Below are positions 41,165 through 49,299 of a stretch of DNA of 64,000 nucleotides, one piece after another. The translations under genes were made by a program, and so were the position numbers. The notes under the pieces are model-generated. The model was not told where the DNA came from, made no database searches, and worked only from the letters and a program-made list of their open reading frames with translations. The DNA lies in assembly GCA_036404435.1 (NCBI GenBank), contig DASWZN010000032.1:223610-287609 (forward strand). Reading direction: 5' to 3'. This DNA comes from DASWZN01 sp036404435 (GTDB taxonomy: Bacteria; Acidobacteriota; Terriglobia; Bryobacterales; Bryobacteraceae). Positions within the stretch are counted from its first letter, which is position 1; every line of letters begins with the position of its first letter.

Positions 41165-44100
41165 ATGTCCTTCGCAATCGCGGCCGTTTGGGCCCTGATT
41201 GTGGCCGCGCCGCCGGCGCCGGGGCAGACGCGAACCGCGGGCCACGTGGTTGTCAGCGCGAAAATCGATCCGCGCGTCCTGGAGCGGGCGCGTTCGGAGC
41301 CGGCAATTCCCGTCTTTATCGTCCTGGAGCACCAGCCGCAGCGCGAGATATTAGCGCGGGCCGAGAGCGCCAACGCGTTGTACCGCGAGGTGGCGGAAGC
41401 CCGATACCAGCGAGCGGCCGAGCGGGCGTTCCCCGACGCCGAAGAGTGGCGGCAGGCCCGGGAGGCCATGGACGCGGTGATCCTGCACACGCGCCAGCAG
41501 GCGTTTCAAGCCATCGCGCAAGCTATCGGGCCGGAGCAGGATTCGCTGGAAGGCCGGCTGCGCGGCCTCGGAGCGACGCGCATTTCCCGTTACCTGGGAA
41601 TCGACATGCTGGCGGCGACGATTCCGGCCTCGGCGATCGCGGCGCTCGCAGCCGACCCGGCGATTGCGCACGTGTTCGCGGTGGAGAAGCAGTACCCGCA
41701 ACTCGCCACCAGCGTGCCCGCCCTGGGCGCGCCGTCGTTCTGGAACGCTGGGTACACGGGGCAAGGGGAATCGGTGGGGATTCTCGATACCGGGGTCAGG
41801 ACAAACCATCCGGCATTTGCGGGTGTCTCGATCGTCAGCCAGGTATTCCTGACGTACGGCAGCACCGACCCCTGCTTCACCGACAATGCCAGTTCGGCGC
41901 AGGACCAGTTCGGCCACGGGACCCACGTAGCGGGGATTGTGGCGAGCCAGGGTTCGGCCGGCTGGACCAACTACCAGGGAGTGGCGAAGGGAATCGGCAC
42001 GCTGTACAACCTGAAGGTCGGCTACACCACACAAGTCTCCGATTCCTGCGGAAGCGAAGGGGCGAGCGGCGACCCGCGCGACATCCTTGCGGGGCTTGAC
42101 TGGGGGGTCGCCAACACCTCGCTGAAGATATTCAACCTGAGCTTTGGCAGTCCGGCCACTGGTGACGACGATGGTTTCACGCAGTCGATCGACGAGTACA
42201 TCGATAATTACGAGCTGACGATGGCGATCGCCGCTGGAAACGGCGGTCCCAGCTACTACGGCGTGACGAGCCCGGGGATTGCATACAACTCGATCACAGT
42301 GGCGAACTGGGCTTCCCGCGGCGTCATCAACAGCACCAGCAGCCGAGGCCCGACTTCAGGAGGGAGAGACAAGCCGGACCTGGCGGCGCCGGGCACAAAC
42401 ATCTTCTCCTGTGCATACAACTGGGATGCTCTGCCCGGGACCAGCGATGATTTTGTGAACATGACAGGAACCAGCATGGCTGCGCCCCACATCGCCGGCT
42501 CGGCGGCACTGCTCGGGAGCGCCGGGGTCACCGACCCTCTGGCTGTTAAAGCGATCCTGATCAACACCGCGGACGGTTCCGGGGCCTGGGCGTCTGATGC
42601 GGGATGGGGGTACACGAACCTCGGGACAGCGCTGGCGCAGTTGAACTACGTCACCGGCAGCCTCGCGGCCGGCGATGTCCACTTGTACAAGGTGTCGCTC
42701 TCCGGTGACTTCCACGCCACCGCTGTCTGGAACCGTCACCTCATCGGAGGCCCGTCCTACTTCAATGACCTGAACCTGTACCTCTGTAGCATGGACACGA
42801 GTGCACAGCTTGCCTCCTCTGCGACGACGATTCAGAACGTTGAGCAGGTGTCCGCAGCTTACACGGGCGACGCCGTGGTGGCTGTGGCCATGGTCAGTTC
42901 GCCACTCACGGGCGTAAGCTCCGAACCCTACGCCGTCGCTTTCAGTGGCTCTGCGGTTCCGCTGCCCGGCCAACCGCAGATCAGCCCTTCGTGCAGCTTG
43001 CCCACCTCCATGGCATCCGGTTCACAGTTCTCCCTAACTTGCACCGTGACTAACAACGGCGACGGAACTGCATTCGCGGTTGCGGGACAGGCTGCGCTGC
43101 CCGCCGGTTTTTCCGGCATGGCGCAGGTTAGCTTCGGCGACGTACAACCTGGGTCTGTTTCATCTGGCGTTCTCGACCTGACTGCTCCAACCGTGGTCGG
43201 AACCTATACGATCCGCTTCGACGTCAGCACGCTGTGCGGGCTCTTCGCGGGCGCAACCACTTTGACAACGACGGTTTATCCCGCCCTCGCAGCGCCGGTG
43301 CTGGTTTCGCCGGAAAACGGCGCTACCGGCGTTTCACAAACCCCAGCTTTGTCCTGGAACCCCTCGCCCGGAGCGGCCTCCTACGATGTGTATCTCGGAA
43401 CCTCCACGCCTCCGTCCCTGGTGAGCAACACCGCCGCAACCAGTTACACCCCGGGCGCCCTGAGCTCGGGAACCCTGTACTACTGGCAAATTGTGGCCAG
43501 GAACGGCAGCGGATCGAGATCCTCGGCCACGTGGGCGTTCACAACCCAGGCTTCGCAGTCCGAACTTCAGCAATACACGATCATCACAGTGGCGGGCGGT
43601 GGCAATGGGCCCACCCTGGGCGACGGCGGCCCCGCCACCAGCGCCCCACTCACTCAGCCGTCCGGCGTGGCAGTGGACGCGGCTGGCAGTTTCTACATCG
43701 CCGACCTGTACCACGAGCTGATCCGCAAGGTGACGCCGGATGGCGTCATCGCCACCGTGGCGGGCGGAGGCTACTACTGGAACCTTGGAGATGGCGGACC
43801 GGCGGTCGGCGCATATCTTAGTTGGCCGATGGGCGTGACGGTTGATGGCGCAGGCATCCTTTACGTCGCAGATAACGGTAGCCAGCGGATACGCAAGGTG
43901 ACGCCGGACGGCATCATCACAACGGCGGTGGGCAACGGAACTGAGGGCTACTCGGGTGACGGAGGCCCGGCCACCAGCGCCCAGATCGATAACCCGTTCG
44001 ACGTGACGGCCGACGCCGCCGGTGACCTCTACATCCCGGATGGCCTTTACCCCCTGGTTCGAAAGGTTGGGCTGGACGGGATCATCAACACGATTGCCGG

Positions 44101-46249
44101 CAACAACAGCCACGGGTACTCGGGCGGCTACTCGGGCGACGGCGGTCCGGCCACCAACGCCCAACTGAATGAGCCAGCCGGTACGGCAGTAGACACGGCC
44201 GGCAACCTCTATATTGCGGACATTGACAACAACCGGATCCGCAAGGTGGCTCCGAGCGGCATCATCACCACGGCAGCGGGCAACGGGATCAAAGGCGATT
44301 CCGGCGATGGCGGCCCGGCCACGAGCGCCCAACTCAACAGTCCTGGGGGCGTAGGGCTGGACGCGGCCGGCAACCTCTTCATCGCTGACACGGGCAACTT
44401 CCGGATCCGCAGGGTGACGTCGAGCGGCACCATCACCACCGTGGCCGGCAGTGGCACCGAGGGCTACTCCGGCGACGGAGGGCCGGCGACCAGCGCCGAG
44501 TTCAGCTATGTAGAAAGCATCGCTGTGACTGCCCGGGGCAACGTCTATATGACGGACACTTACAACAACGTCATCCGTGCTCTTCTCCTCCCCGACCCTT
44601 CCTGCCAGTATGGGCTCGACCAAGCCGCCGTCGCCGTGTCCGGCGCGGGCGGAACGGTGCCCATTTTGGTCCACACAACGCCTTCCTGCTTGTGGACTGC
44701 CTCCGGTCTTCCTGCGTGGATCAGCAGTAATCCTGCCGGTGTGGGCCCGGCGACCGCCAACTTGGTTGTGGCCGCCAATTCCGGCGTCTCGCGTGCGGCC
44801 ACGATTTCCATTGCCGGCAACGCGGTCACGGTCACCCAAGCGGACTCCGGCTGCACTTATGCGCTCAGCCCCACCGCCGGATCGTTCATCGCCGCCGGCG
44901 GCACCGGTTCGATCAGCATCACTACGGGTGCAAGCTGCCCCTGGTCCGCCTCGAGCTCCGTCGACTGGGTGACCTTCACGGGACCCACTTACGGCGCCGG
45001 CAACGGGAGCGTCAACTACACGGTAGCGCCCAACACCGGCGACGCACGCTCCGGCACCTTCGGGATCGCGGGGCTCCCCTTCAACGTCCAGCAACTCCAA
45101 CCACCGGTGGACGGCTTGCGCTTCGTGCCGGTTACCCCCTGCCGCATCGCGGACACCCGTGGTCTCGGTGGGCCCTTCGGGGGTCCGACCATGGCCGCCG
45201 CGTCTTCCCGCTCCTTCGCCGTCCCGCAGAGCGGCTGTGGCATCCCCTCCACCGCTCAGGCCTATTCCCTGAACGTGACGGTGGTGCCCCAGGGCCCTCT
45301 TTATTACCTCACGCTGTGGCCCACGGGCCAGGATCAGCCTTTCGTCTCCACCTTGAACTCCTGGGGCGGCATCGTGGTGGCTGATGCCGCCATCGTCCCC
45401 GCCGGTTTCGACGGAGCCGTCAGCGTCTACGTCACCAATGCCACCGACGTGATCCTGGACATTGACGGCTACTTCGATTCCAGCAACCCTGTAGGCTCGT
45501 ATTCCTTCTATCCTGTTTCGCCGTGCCGGGTGGCTGACACCCGTTGGGCTGCCGGCCCGTTCGGCGGGCCTTCCATGGCGGGCGGCGAGAGCCGGGACTT
45601 TGCTGTCGGCGTTAGCTCCTGCAATGTTCCCTACGCGTTTGCCTACTCGCTGAATGTAACGGTGGTTCCAAAAGGGCAGTTAGGATTTCTATCGGCCTGG
45701 CCCTCAGGGCAGCCGCAGCCGAACGTTTCGACTTTGAATTCTTGGACCGGCAAGGTGGTCGCCAATGCGGCCATTGTTCCGGCAGGGCCGAACGTGGCGA
45801 TCTCGGTCTATGTGAGCAATTCGACCGACGTGATTTTGGACATCGATGGCGCTTTCTCCGCGCCGGGCGGCACGGGCGCGCTAAACTTCTACCCGGTAAC
45901 GCCGTGCCGGGTTGCGGACACGCGCGGCGATGACGGTCCCCTGGGCGGGCCGGAAATAGAGGCCGCGACCGCGCGCTCGTTCCCGATCCCCTCGAGCGTG
46001 TGCGGCATGCCCGCCACGGCGGCGGCCTACTCGCTGAACGTGACGGTGGTGCCCGACGGGCCGCTGGGATACCTGACGGCGTGGCCCACTGGCTCCGAGC
46101 AGCCGTTCGTTTCGACCTTGAACTCAGGGGACGGATCGGTGGTGGCGAACGCGGCGATCGTTCCGGCGGGGACGAGTGGAGCGATCAGCGTCTACGTGAC
46201 CGGCCCCACGCACGTGATTCTGGATATCAACGGGTACTTCGCGCCGTAG
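41165..46249 (+). CDS. Secreted S8 subtilisin-like protease with Fn3, NHL, BACON-like and surface repeat domains
   Basis: A 1694-residue exported protease. Signal peptide at 1-22, pro-domain to about 190, S8 catalytic domain with D208 (VGILDTG), H251 (GHGTHVAG) and S437 (GTSMAAPHIAG), all intact. Then a Fn3-like module (about 711-798) and five NHL-type repeats (about 800-1142, each with YSGDGGPATSAQ and NLYIADT), likely a beta-propeller. BACON-like modules with ASCPWSASSSVDWV follow (about 1145-1315), then three copies of a roughly 120-residue surface module (PVTPCRVADTR ... LDIDGYF) to the C-terminus. The ATG at 41165 follows GGAG; a GTG at 41138 is the alternative. It probably degrades external protein while bound to carbohydrate or the cell surface. 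Confidence 0.93.
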   Translation: MSFAIAAVWALIVAAPPAPGQTRTAGHVVVSAKIDPRVLERARSEPAIPVFIVLEHQPQREILARAESANALYREVAEARYQRAAERAFPDAEEWRQAREAMDAVILHTRQQAFQAIAQAIGPEQDSLEGRLRGLGATRISRYLGIDMLAATIPASAIAALAADPAIAHVFAVEKQYPQLATSVPALGAPSFWNAGYTGQGESVGILDTGVRTNHPAFAGVSIVSQVFLTYGSTDPCFTDNASSAQDQFGHGTHVAGIVASQGSAGWTNYQGVAKGIGTLYNLKVGYTTQVSDSCGSEGASGDPRDILAGLDWGVANTSLKIFNLSFGSPATGDDDGFTQSIDEYIDNYELTMAIAAGNGGPSYYGVTSPGIAYNSITVANWASRGVINSTSSRGPTSGGRDKPDLAAPGTNIFSCAYNWDALPGTSDDFVNMTGTSMAAPHIAGSAALLGSAGVTDPLAVKAILINTADGSGAWASDAGWGYTNLGTALAQLNYVTGSLAAGDVHLYKVSLSGDFHATAVWNRHLIGGPSYFNDLNLYLCSMDTSAQLASSATTIQNVEQVSAAYTGDAVVAVAMVSSPLTGVSSEPYAVAFSGSAVPLPGQPQISPSCSLPTSMASGSQFSLTCTVTNNGDGTAFAVAGQAALPAGFSGMAQVSFGDVQPGSVSSGVLDLTAPTVVGTYTIRFDVSTLCGLFAGATTLTTTVYPALAAPVLVSPENGATGVSQTPALSWNPSPGAASYDVYLGTSTPPSLVSNTAATSYTPGALSSGTLYYWQIVARNGSGSRSSATWAFTTQASQSELQQYTIITVAGGGNGPTLGDGGPATSAPLTQPSGVAVDAAGSFYIADLYHELIRKVTPDGVIATVAGGGYYWNLGDGGPAVGAYLSWPMGVTVDGAGILYVADNGSQRIRKVTPDGIITTAVGNGTEGYSGDGGPATSAQIDNPFDVTADAAGDLYIPDGLYPLVRKVGLDGIINTIAGNNSHGYSGGYSGDGGPATNAQLNEPAGTAVDTAGNLYIADIDNNRIRKVAPSGIITTAAGNGIKGDSGDGGPATSAQLNSPGGVGLDAAGNLFIADTGNFRIRRVTSSGTITTVAGSGTEGYSGDGGPATSAEFSYVESIAVTARGNVYMTDTYNNVIRALLLPDPSCQYGLDQAAVAVSGAGGTVPILVHTTPSCLWTASGLPAWISSNPAGVGPATANLVVAANSGVSRAATISIAGNAVTVTQADSGCTYALSPTAGSFIAAGGTGSISITTGASCPWSASSSVDWVTFTGPTYGAGNGSVNYTVAPNTGDARSGTFGIAGLPFNVQQLQPPVDGLRFVPVTPCRIADTRGLGGPFGGPTMAAASSRSFAVPQSGCGIPSTAQAYSLNVTVVPQGPLYYLTLWPTGQDQPFVSTLNSWGGIVVADAAIVPAGFDGAVSVYVTNATDVILDIDGYFDSSNPVGSYSFYPVSPCRVADTRWAAGPFGGPSMAGGESRDFAVGVSSCNVPYAFAYSLNVTVVPKGQLGFLSAWPSGQPQPNVSTLNSWTGKVVANAAIVPAGPNVAISVYVSNSTDVILDIDGAFSAPGGTGALNFYPVTPCRVADTRGDDGPLGGPEIEAATARSFPIPSSVCGMPATAAAYSLNVTVVPDGPLGYLTAWPTGSEQPFVSTLNSGDGSVVANAAIVPAGTSGAISVYVTGPTHVILDINGYFAP

Positions 46250-46271
46250 GCGGACGCCGCGCCGCTCGGAA

Positions 46272-46277
46272 TATAAT
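46272..46277 (+). promoter_or_regulatory. Consensus -10 element TATAAT of the ferredoxin gene
   Basis: Perfect TATAAT ending 8 nt before the GTG at 46286, with no Shine-Dalgarno between them. This predicts a leaderless mRNA and supports the GTG start. Confidence 0.55.
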
Positions 46278-46285
46278 CGCTCTCA

Positions 46286-46606
46286 GTGCCGAAAGTGACT
46301 TTTCTCCCGGCCAACGTGACCGCCGAATTCGATCCGCCCAAGCTCCCTTACCGCGATCACGGCCGGCCCGGCTCGATCCTCGACGTGGCGCTGAATTTCG
46401 GTGCGCCGCTTGAACACTCCTGCGGCGGCAGTTGCGCCTGCACCACCTGCCACGTGATCGTCCGCCAGGGAGAACGGAACCTTTCACCGATGGACGACTT
46501 CGAAGCCGACCGCCTCGATCTGGCCGAGGGCCTCACGCTCCACTCGCGGCTGGCCTGCCAGGCCGTCGTGCGCGGCGACGTGGTGGTCGAGATCCCTCAG
46601 CGCTGA
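46286..46606 (+). CDS. 2Fe-2S ferredoxin, ISC/adrenodoxin type
   Basis: A 106-residue electron carrier. CGGSCACTTC supplies three of the four cluster cysteines in the C-x4-C-x2-C spacing of vertebrate-type/ISC ferredoxins, and LACQ the fourth. EHSCGGSC and the acidic segment DDFEADRLDLAEG are typical of the group that serves Fe-S cluster assembly or P450s. The start is GTG at 46286, preceded by TATAAT at 8 nt. Its 3' end overlaps by 10 bp the stop region of the opposite lipoprotein gene. No isc genes lie nearby, so the partner reductase is unknown. Confidence 0.93.
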   Translation: MPKVTFLPANVTAEFDPPKLPYRDHGRPGSILDVALNFGAPLEHSCGGSCACTTCHVIVRQGERNLSPMDDFEADRLDLAEGLTLHSRLACQAVVRGDVVVEIPQR

Positions 46607-47430
46607 GCCAGCTTGTCGAGGGTCTCCGGCGGAATAGACGCGTCGATTCGCACTTGCGCTCCGCTCGATTCGATGTGGATGCCGTCCGATGTCTTCAGCC
46701 CCGCCAGCATCGTGAAGAAGCGCAGCGCGCCGGCGAGGGATTGTGCGTCGTCCTGGTTGCGGCAAAGAGCCGTTGCCGCGATCCGGACGCCGGCACCGAC
46801 TTCCGCGGCGATCCGAAAGCTCTCCACCAGCCGCAGAGCCGTGCCCAGGTTCGCCAGGTTCCCCGCGCGTGGCGTTGCCTGCGCCAGCTCGGCCGTCCCC
46901 ACGCCCACGGCCCAGATCTGGTTCTCCGGCCCAATCAGCTCGATCTGCTTCTCGAGACCTGGCGGCGGCCCAGTCGAGCGCCCGCGATCGTCGAGAATCG
47001 CCCGCACCGCCTCCGGCCGCCCCGCTACCACAGTGCTCGGGTTCATGAACGCCACGGCCAGGCTCTCGGTCGTGGTCAAGGTGTAGCCTTTGTACGTGGT
47101 GCGCGTCGCACCCGGAATATCGAGCCGCGGCTCGAGTCCCGTGTCCGAGAACTTGCCGCGCGCCAGGATCGCCGTGCGCCGGCCATTCGAGACCGCCAGG
47201 ATTTCCCAGGCTTTGTCGAGATCGAGACCGGCCTCGCCCAGCAACGCCGCCGGCGATCCCAGCTTCTTGTAAACCGGCGTCGCCCGGAGCGCTTCCATTC
47301 TGACGCCGGCGAGCAGCACGGTGTCGGAGGGAACCAGCGTCGCCAGCGCCGGGTCGATCCTCACCGACGTCGGCCGCCGCGGGCCGCACCCGCACACCGC
47401 CACCAACAGGCAGACCATCCAAAACCGCAT
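46597..47430 (-). CDS. Putative lipoprotein of unknown function
   Basis: A 277-residue exported protein. MRFWMVCLLVAVCGC is a lipoprotein signal with the lipobox ending at C15. The mature part begins with RIDPALATLVPSDTVLLAGV, a pattern seen in proteins that monitor envelope quantities in planctomycetes and acidobacteria, with alternating strands and helices up to about 270. I cannot assign a family. A GTG at 47442 would add four residues, but TAGTGT (47444-47439, minus) covers it and ends 8 nt before the ATG at 47430, so the ATG is preferred. Its end overlaps the ferredoxin end. Confidence 0.65.
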   Translation of the reverse strand: MRFWMVCLLVAVCGCGPRRPTSVRIDPALATLVPSDTVLLAGVRMEALRATPVYKKLGSPAALLGEAGLDLDKAWEILAVSNGRRTAILARGKFSDTGLEPRLDIPGATRTTYKGYTLTTTESLAVAFMNPSTVVAGRPEAVRAILDDRGRSTGPPPGLEKQIELIGPENQIWAVGVGTAELAQATPRAGNLANLGTALRLVESFRIAAEVGAGVRIAATALCRNQDDAQSLAGALRFFTMLAGLKTSDGIHIESSGAQVRIDASIPPETLDKLAQR

Positions 47431-47472
47431 GCGCTCCCACACTACACTGGCGTGCCCTCGGGCCGCAAGGCC

Positions 47473-47502
47473 TTGACATCTCCGGTATCAGTATGATATC
47501 AT
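47473..47502 (+). promoter_or_regulatory. Near-consensus promoter with palindrome before the SPFH gene
   Basis: TTGACA (47473-47478), an 18-bp spacer and TATCAT (47497-47502). The 10-bp perfect palindrome ATGATATCAT at 47493-47502 covers the -10 element. It is the best sigma-70-type promoter in the window and could be bound by the ribbon-helix-helix protein encoded two genes downstream. Confidence 0.65.
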
Positions 47503-47536
47503 CAAGATATTATATACCTGTGAGGAGGAGACCCAT

Positions 47537-48526
47537 ATGAATCCCAACCAGATTACTGCCAGTCAGGAACGGCCGGTCGGCGTTCACAACGGCTGGATCA
47601 TGCTGTCCTTGCTGATTTTGCTGCTGGTGGCCGATATTGCGCTCCTGGTTTTCGTCATCACTCACGCGACGGCAGGAGCGCCGAACCCCGCGCTCCTGGT
47701 GCCCGCCATCCTCGGCCTGCCGATCTGGGTGGTTCTGGCCACCGGCTTCTTCACGCTGCAGCCGAACGAGGCCCGCGTCCTGGTGCTGTTCGGCGCTTAC
47801 AAGGGCACGGTCCGCGCCAGCGGCCTTCACTGGGGTAATCCCTTCTATACGAATGGGCCGCAGCAGTTCGACGCCTTGGCCAAACTCGCGGCCGCCAAGA
47901 CGGGGGCCCCAATTCCCAAAACCGCCGCCCGCAACAAGATCTCGCTCCGCGCGCGCACCTTCAATGGAGACAAGCTGAAGGTCAACGACAAGCGCGGCAA
48001 TCCCATCGAGATCGCCGCGGTTGTGGTGTGGCGCGTCCGCGACACCGCGCAGGCGATGTTCGACGTGGACAACTACGACAAGTACGTCCCGATCCAGAGC
48101 GAGTCCGCGCTCCGCCACCTCGCCAGCCAGTATTCCTACGACCAGGGCGAGGAGAGCGAGAGCGAGATCACCCTTCGCACCAATGTGGACGAGGTATCGC
48201 AAGCGCTGCGCGTCGAGTTGCAGGAGCGCCTGGGCAAAGCCGGCGTTGTTGTGGATGAAGCGCGCCTCACGCACCTCGCCTATGCGCCCGAGATCGCCCA
48301 GGCCATGCTCCGCCGGCAGCAGGCCGAAGCGGTCATCGCCGCGCGGCAGAAGATCGTCCATGGCGCCGTCAGTATGGTGGACATGGCGCTGAAGGAGCTG
48401 GCCGAAAAGCAAGTGGTGCAGCTTGACGACGAGCGCCGCGCCGCCATGGTCAGCAATCTCATGGTTGTGCTCTGCGGCGAAGCCGAAGTGCATCCCGTGG
48501 TGAATACTGGGACCCTCTATAACTGA
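47537..48526 (+). CDS. SPFH/band-7 domain membrane protein
   Basis: A 329-residue protein with two N-terminal membrane helices (about 22-42 and 52-74) and an SPFH domain from about 75 (TLQPNEARVLVLFGAYKGTVRASG), followed by a helical region ending near 290 (MLRRQQAEAVIAARQKIVHGAV). Members of this superfamily form large ring-like or raft-like membrane assemblies. The ATG follows a strong GAGGAGGAG at about 47522-47529. The RHH protein gene starts 10 bp after its stop, and I know similar SPFH plus small Arc-like pairs from other bacteria. The pair is likely one operon; its role is not established. Confidence 0.88.
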   Translation: MNPNQITASQERPVGVHNGWIMLSLLILLLVADIALLVFVITHATAGAPNPALLVPAILGLPIWVVLATGFFTLQPNEARVLVLFGAYKGTVRASGLHWGNPFYTNGPQQFDALAKLAAAKTGAPIPKTAARNKISLRARTFNGDKLKVNDKRGNPIEIAAVVVWRVRDTAQAMFDVDNYDKYVPIQSESALRHLASQYSYDQGEESESEITLRTNVDEVSQALRVELQERLGKAGVVVDEARLTHLAYAPEIAQAMLRRQQAEAVIAARQKIVHGAVSMVDMALKELAEKQVVQLDDERRAAMVSNLMVVLCGEAEVHPVVNTGTLYN

Positions 48527-48535
48527 GGGAGCGGG

Positions 48536-48718
48536 ATGGCGGAACGGAAGCCATTTCTGCTGCGCATCGATCCCGCGCTTTGGGCCGATCTGGAAGCGTG
48601 GGCGCAGGATGAGTTGCGCAGCGTCAACGGCCAGATCGAGTACATCCTTCGCCAGGCGGTCCAGAAACGGAAAGGCGCGCGAGACAGGCGCAACCCGTCG
48701 CCGCCAGAGGAGCCATAA
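48536..48718 (+). CDS. Arc-like ribbon-helix-helix protein paired with SPFH
   Basis: A 60-residue protein. PFLLRIDPALWADLEAWAQ gives the strand and first helix of an Arc/MetJ-type RHH, and LRSVNGQIEYILRQAVQ the second helix with the SVN turn. The C-terminal 15 residues are basic and proline-rich. It lies 10 bp after the SPFH gene and so is co-transcribed. RHH dimers usually bind palindromic operators, and ATGATATCAT in the operon promoter is a candidate target. Alternatively it may bind the SPFH protein. It is not a typical antitoxin, as no toxin follows. Confidence 0.78.
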   Translation: MAERKPFLLRIDPALWADLEAWAQDELRSVNGQIEYILRQAVQKRKGARDRRNPSPPEEP

Positions 48719-48725
48719 TCGAGGA

Positions 48726-49244
48726 GTGGAGCTCACCCTCGACCGCATCTTCCTCGATTGCTCGGTCCGCTGCCTGAACGAGCTCGCATCCCGTGTCGAC
48801 GATTGCCTCTGCCGGCTCGACGGCAGCCAGGTCTGGTTTCGGGGCGGCGAGAGCCAGAACGCCGTTGGCAACCTGGTGCTGCACCTGGCGGGCAACGTGC
48901 GCCAGTGGGTTGTCTCGGGTGTGAGCGGCGCGCCGGACGTGCGCGACCGCGACGCCGAATTCGCCGCCCGCAGCGGCGCCGGAGTCGGGGAGCTTCGCCA
49001 GTTGCTCGGCGCCACGGTTCGCAAAGCCGCCACCGTAGTGGCCAGCGTTCCGCCCGCGCGCCTAGCCGAGCGCGTCCGCATCCAAGGCTACGATGTCACG
49101 GTGCTCGAAGCCATCTACCATGTCGTCGAGCACTTCGCCCAGCACACGGGCCAGATCGTCTTCGCCACCAAGGCGGCCACCGGCGAAGACCTCGGCTACT
49201 ACGCACACCTGAGCAAGGCGGCGCACGGCCGGCAAACCCCTTAG
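48726..49244 (+). CDS. DinB/DUF1572-like four-helix protein
   Basis: A 172-residue soluble four-helix-bundle protein. HLAGNVRQWV and HVVEHFAQHTGQI provide the three histidines that bind the metal in DinB-like proteins (DUF1572/DUF664 group), which often act as metal-dependent thiol transferases in bacillithiol or mycothiol biology. The GTG at 48726, right after GAGGA, starts with ELTLDRIFLD. It begins 8 bp after the RHH stop and may belong to the same transcript as the SPFH gene, although function need not be linked. Substrate unknown. Confidence 0.8.
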   Translation: MELTLDRIFLDCSVRCLNELASRVDDCLCRLDGSQVWFRGGESQNAVGNLVLHLAGNVRQWVVSGVSGAPDVRDRDAEFAARSGAGVGELRQLLGATVRKAATVVASVPPARLAERVRIQGYDVTVLEAIYHVVEHFAQHTGQIVFATKAATGEDLGYYAHLSKAAHGRQTP

Positions 49245-49299
49245 TGGTGCGGCCCCCACTTGACGCCGCAAGCCCGTACATAACATCCTCGTATCAACT

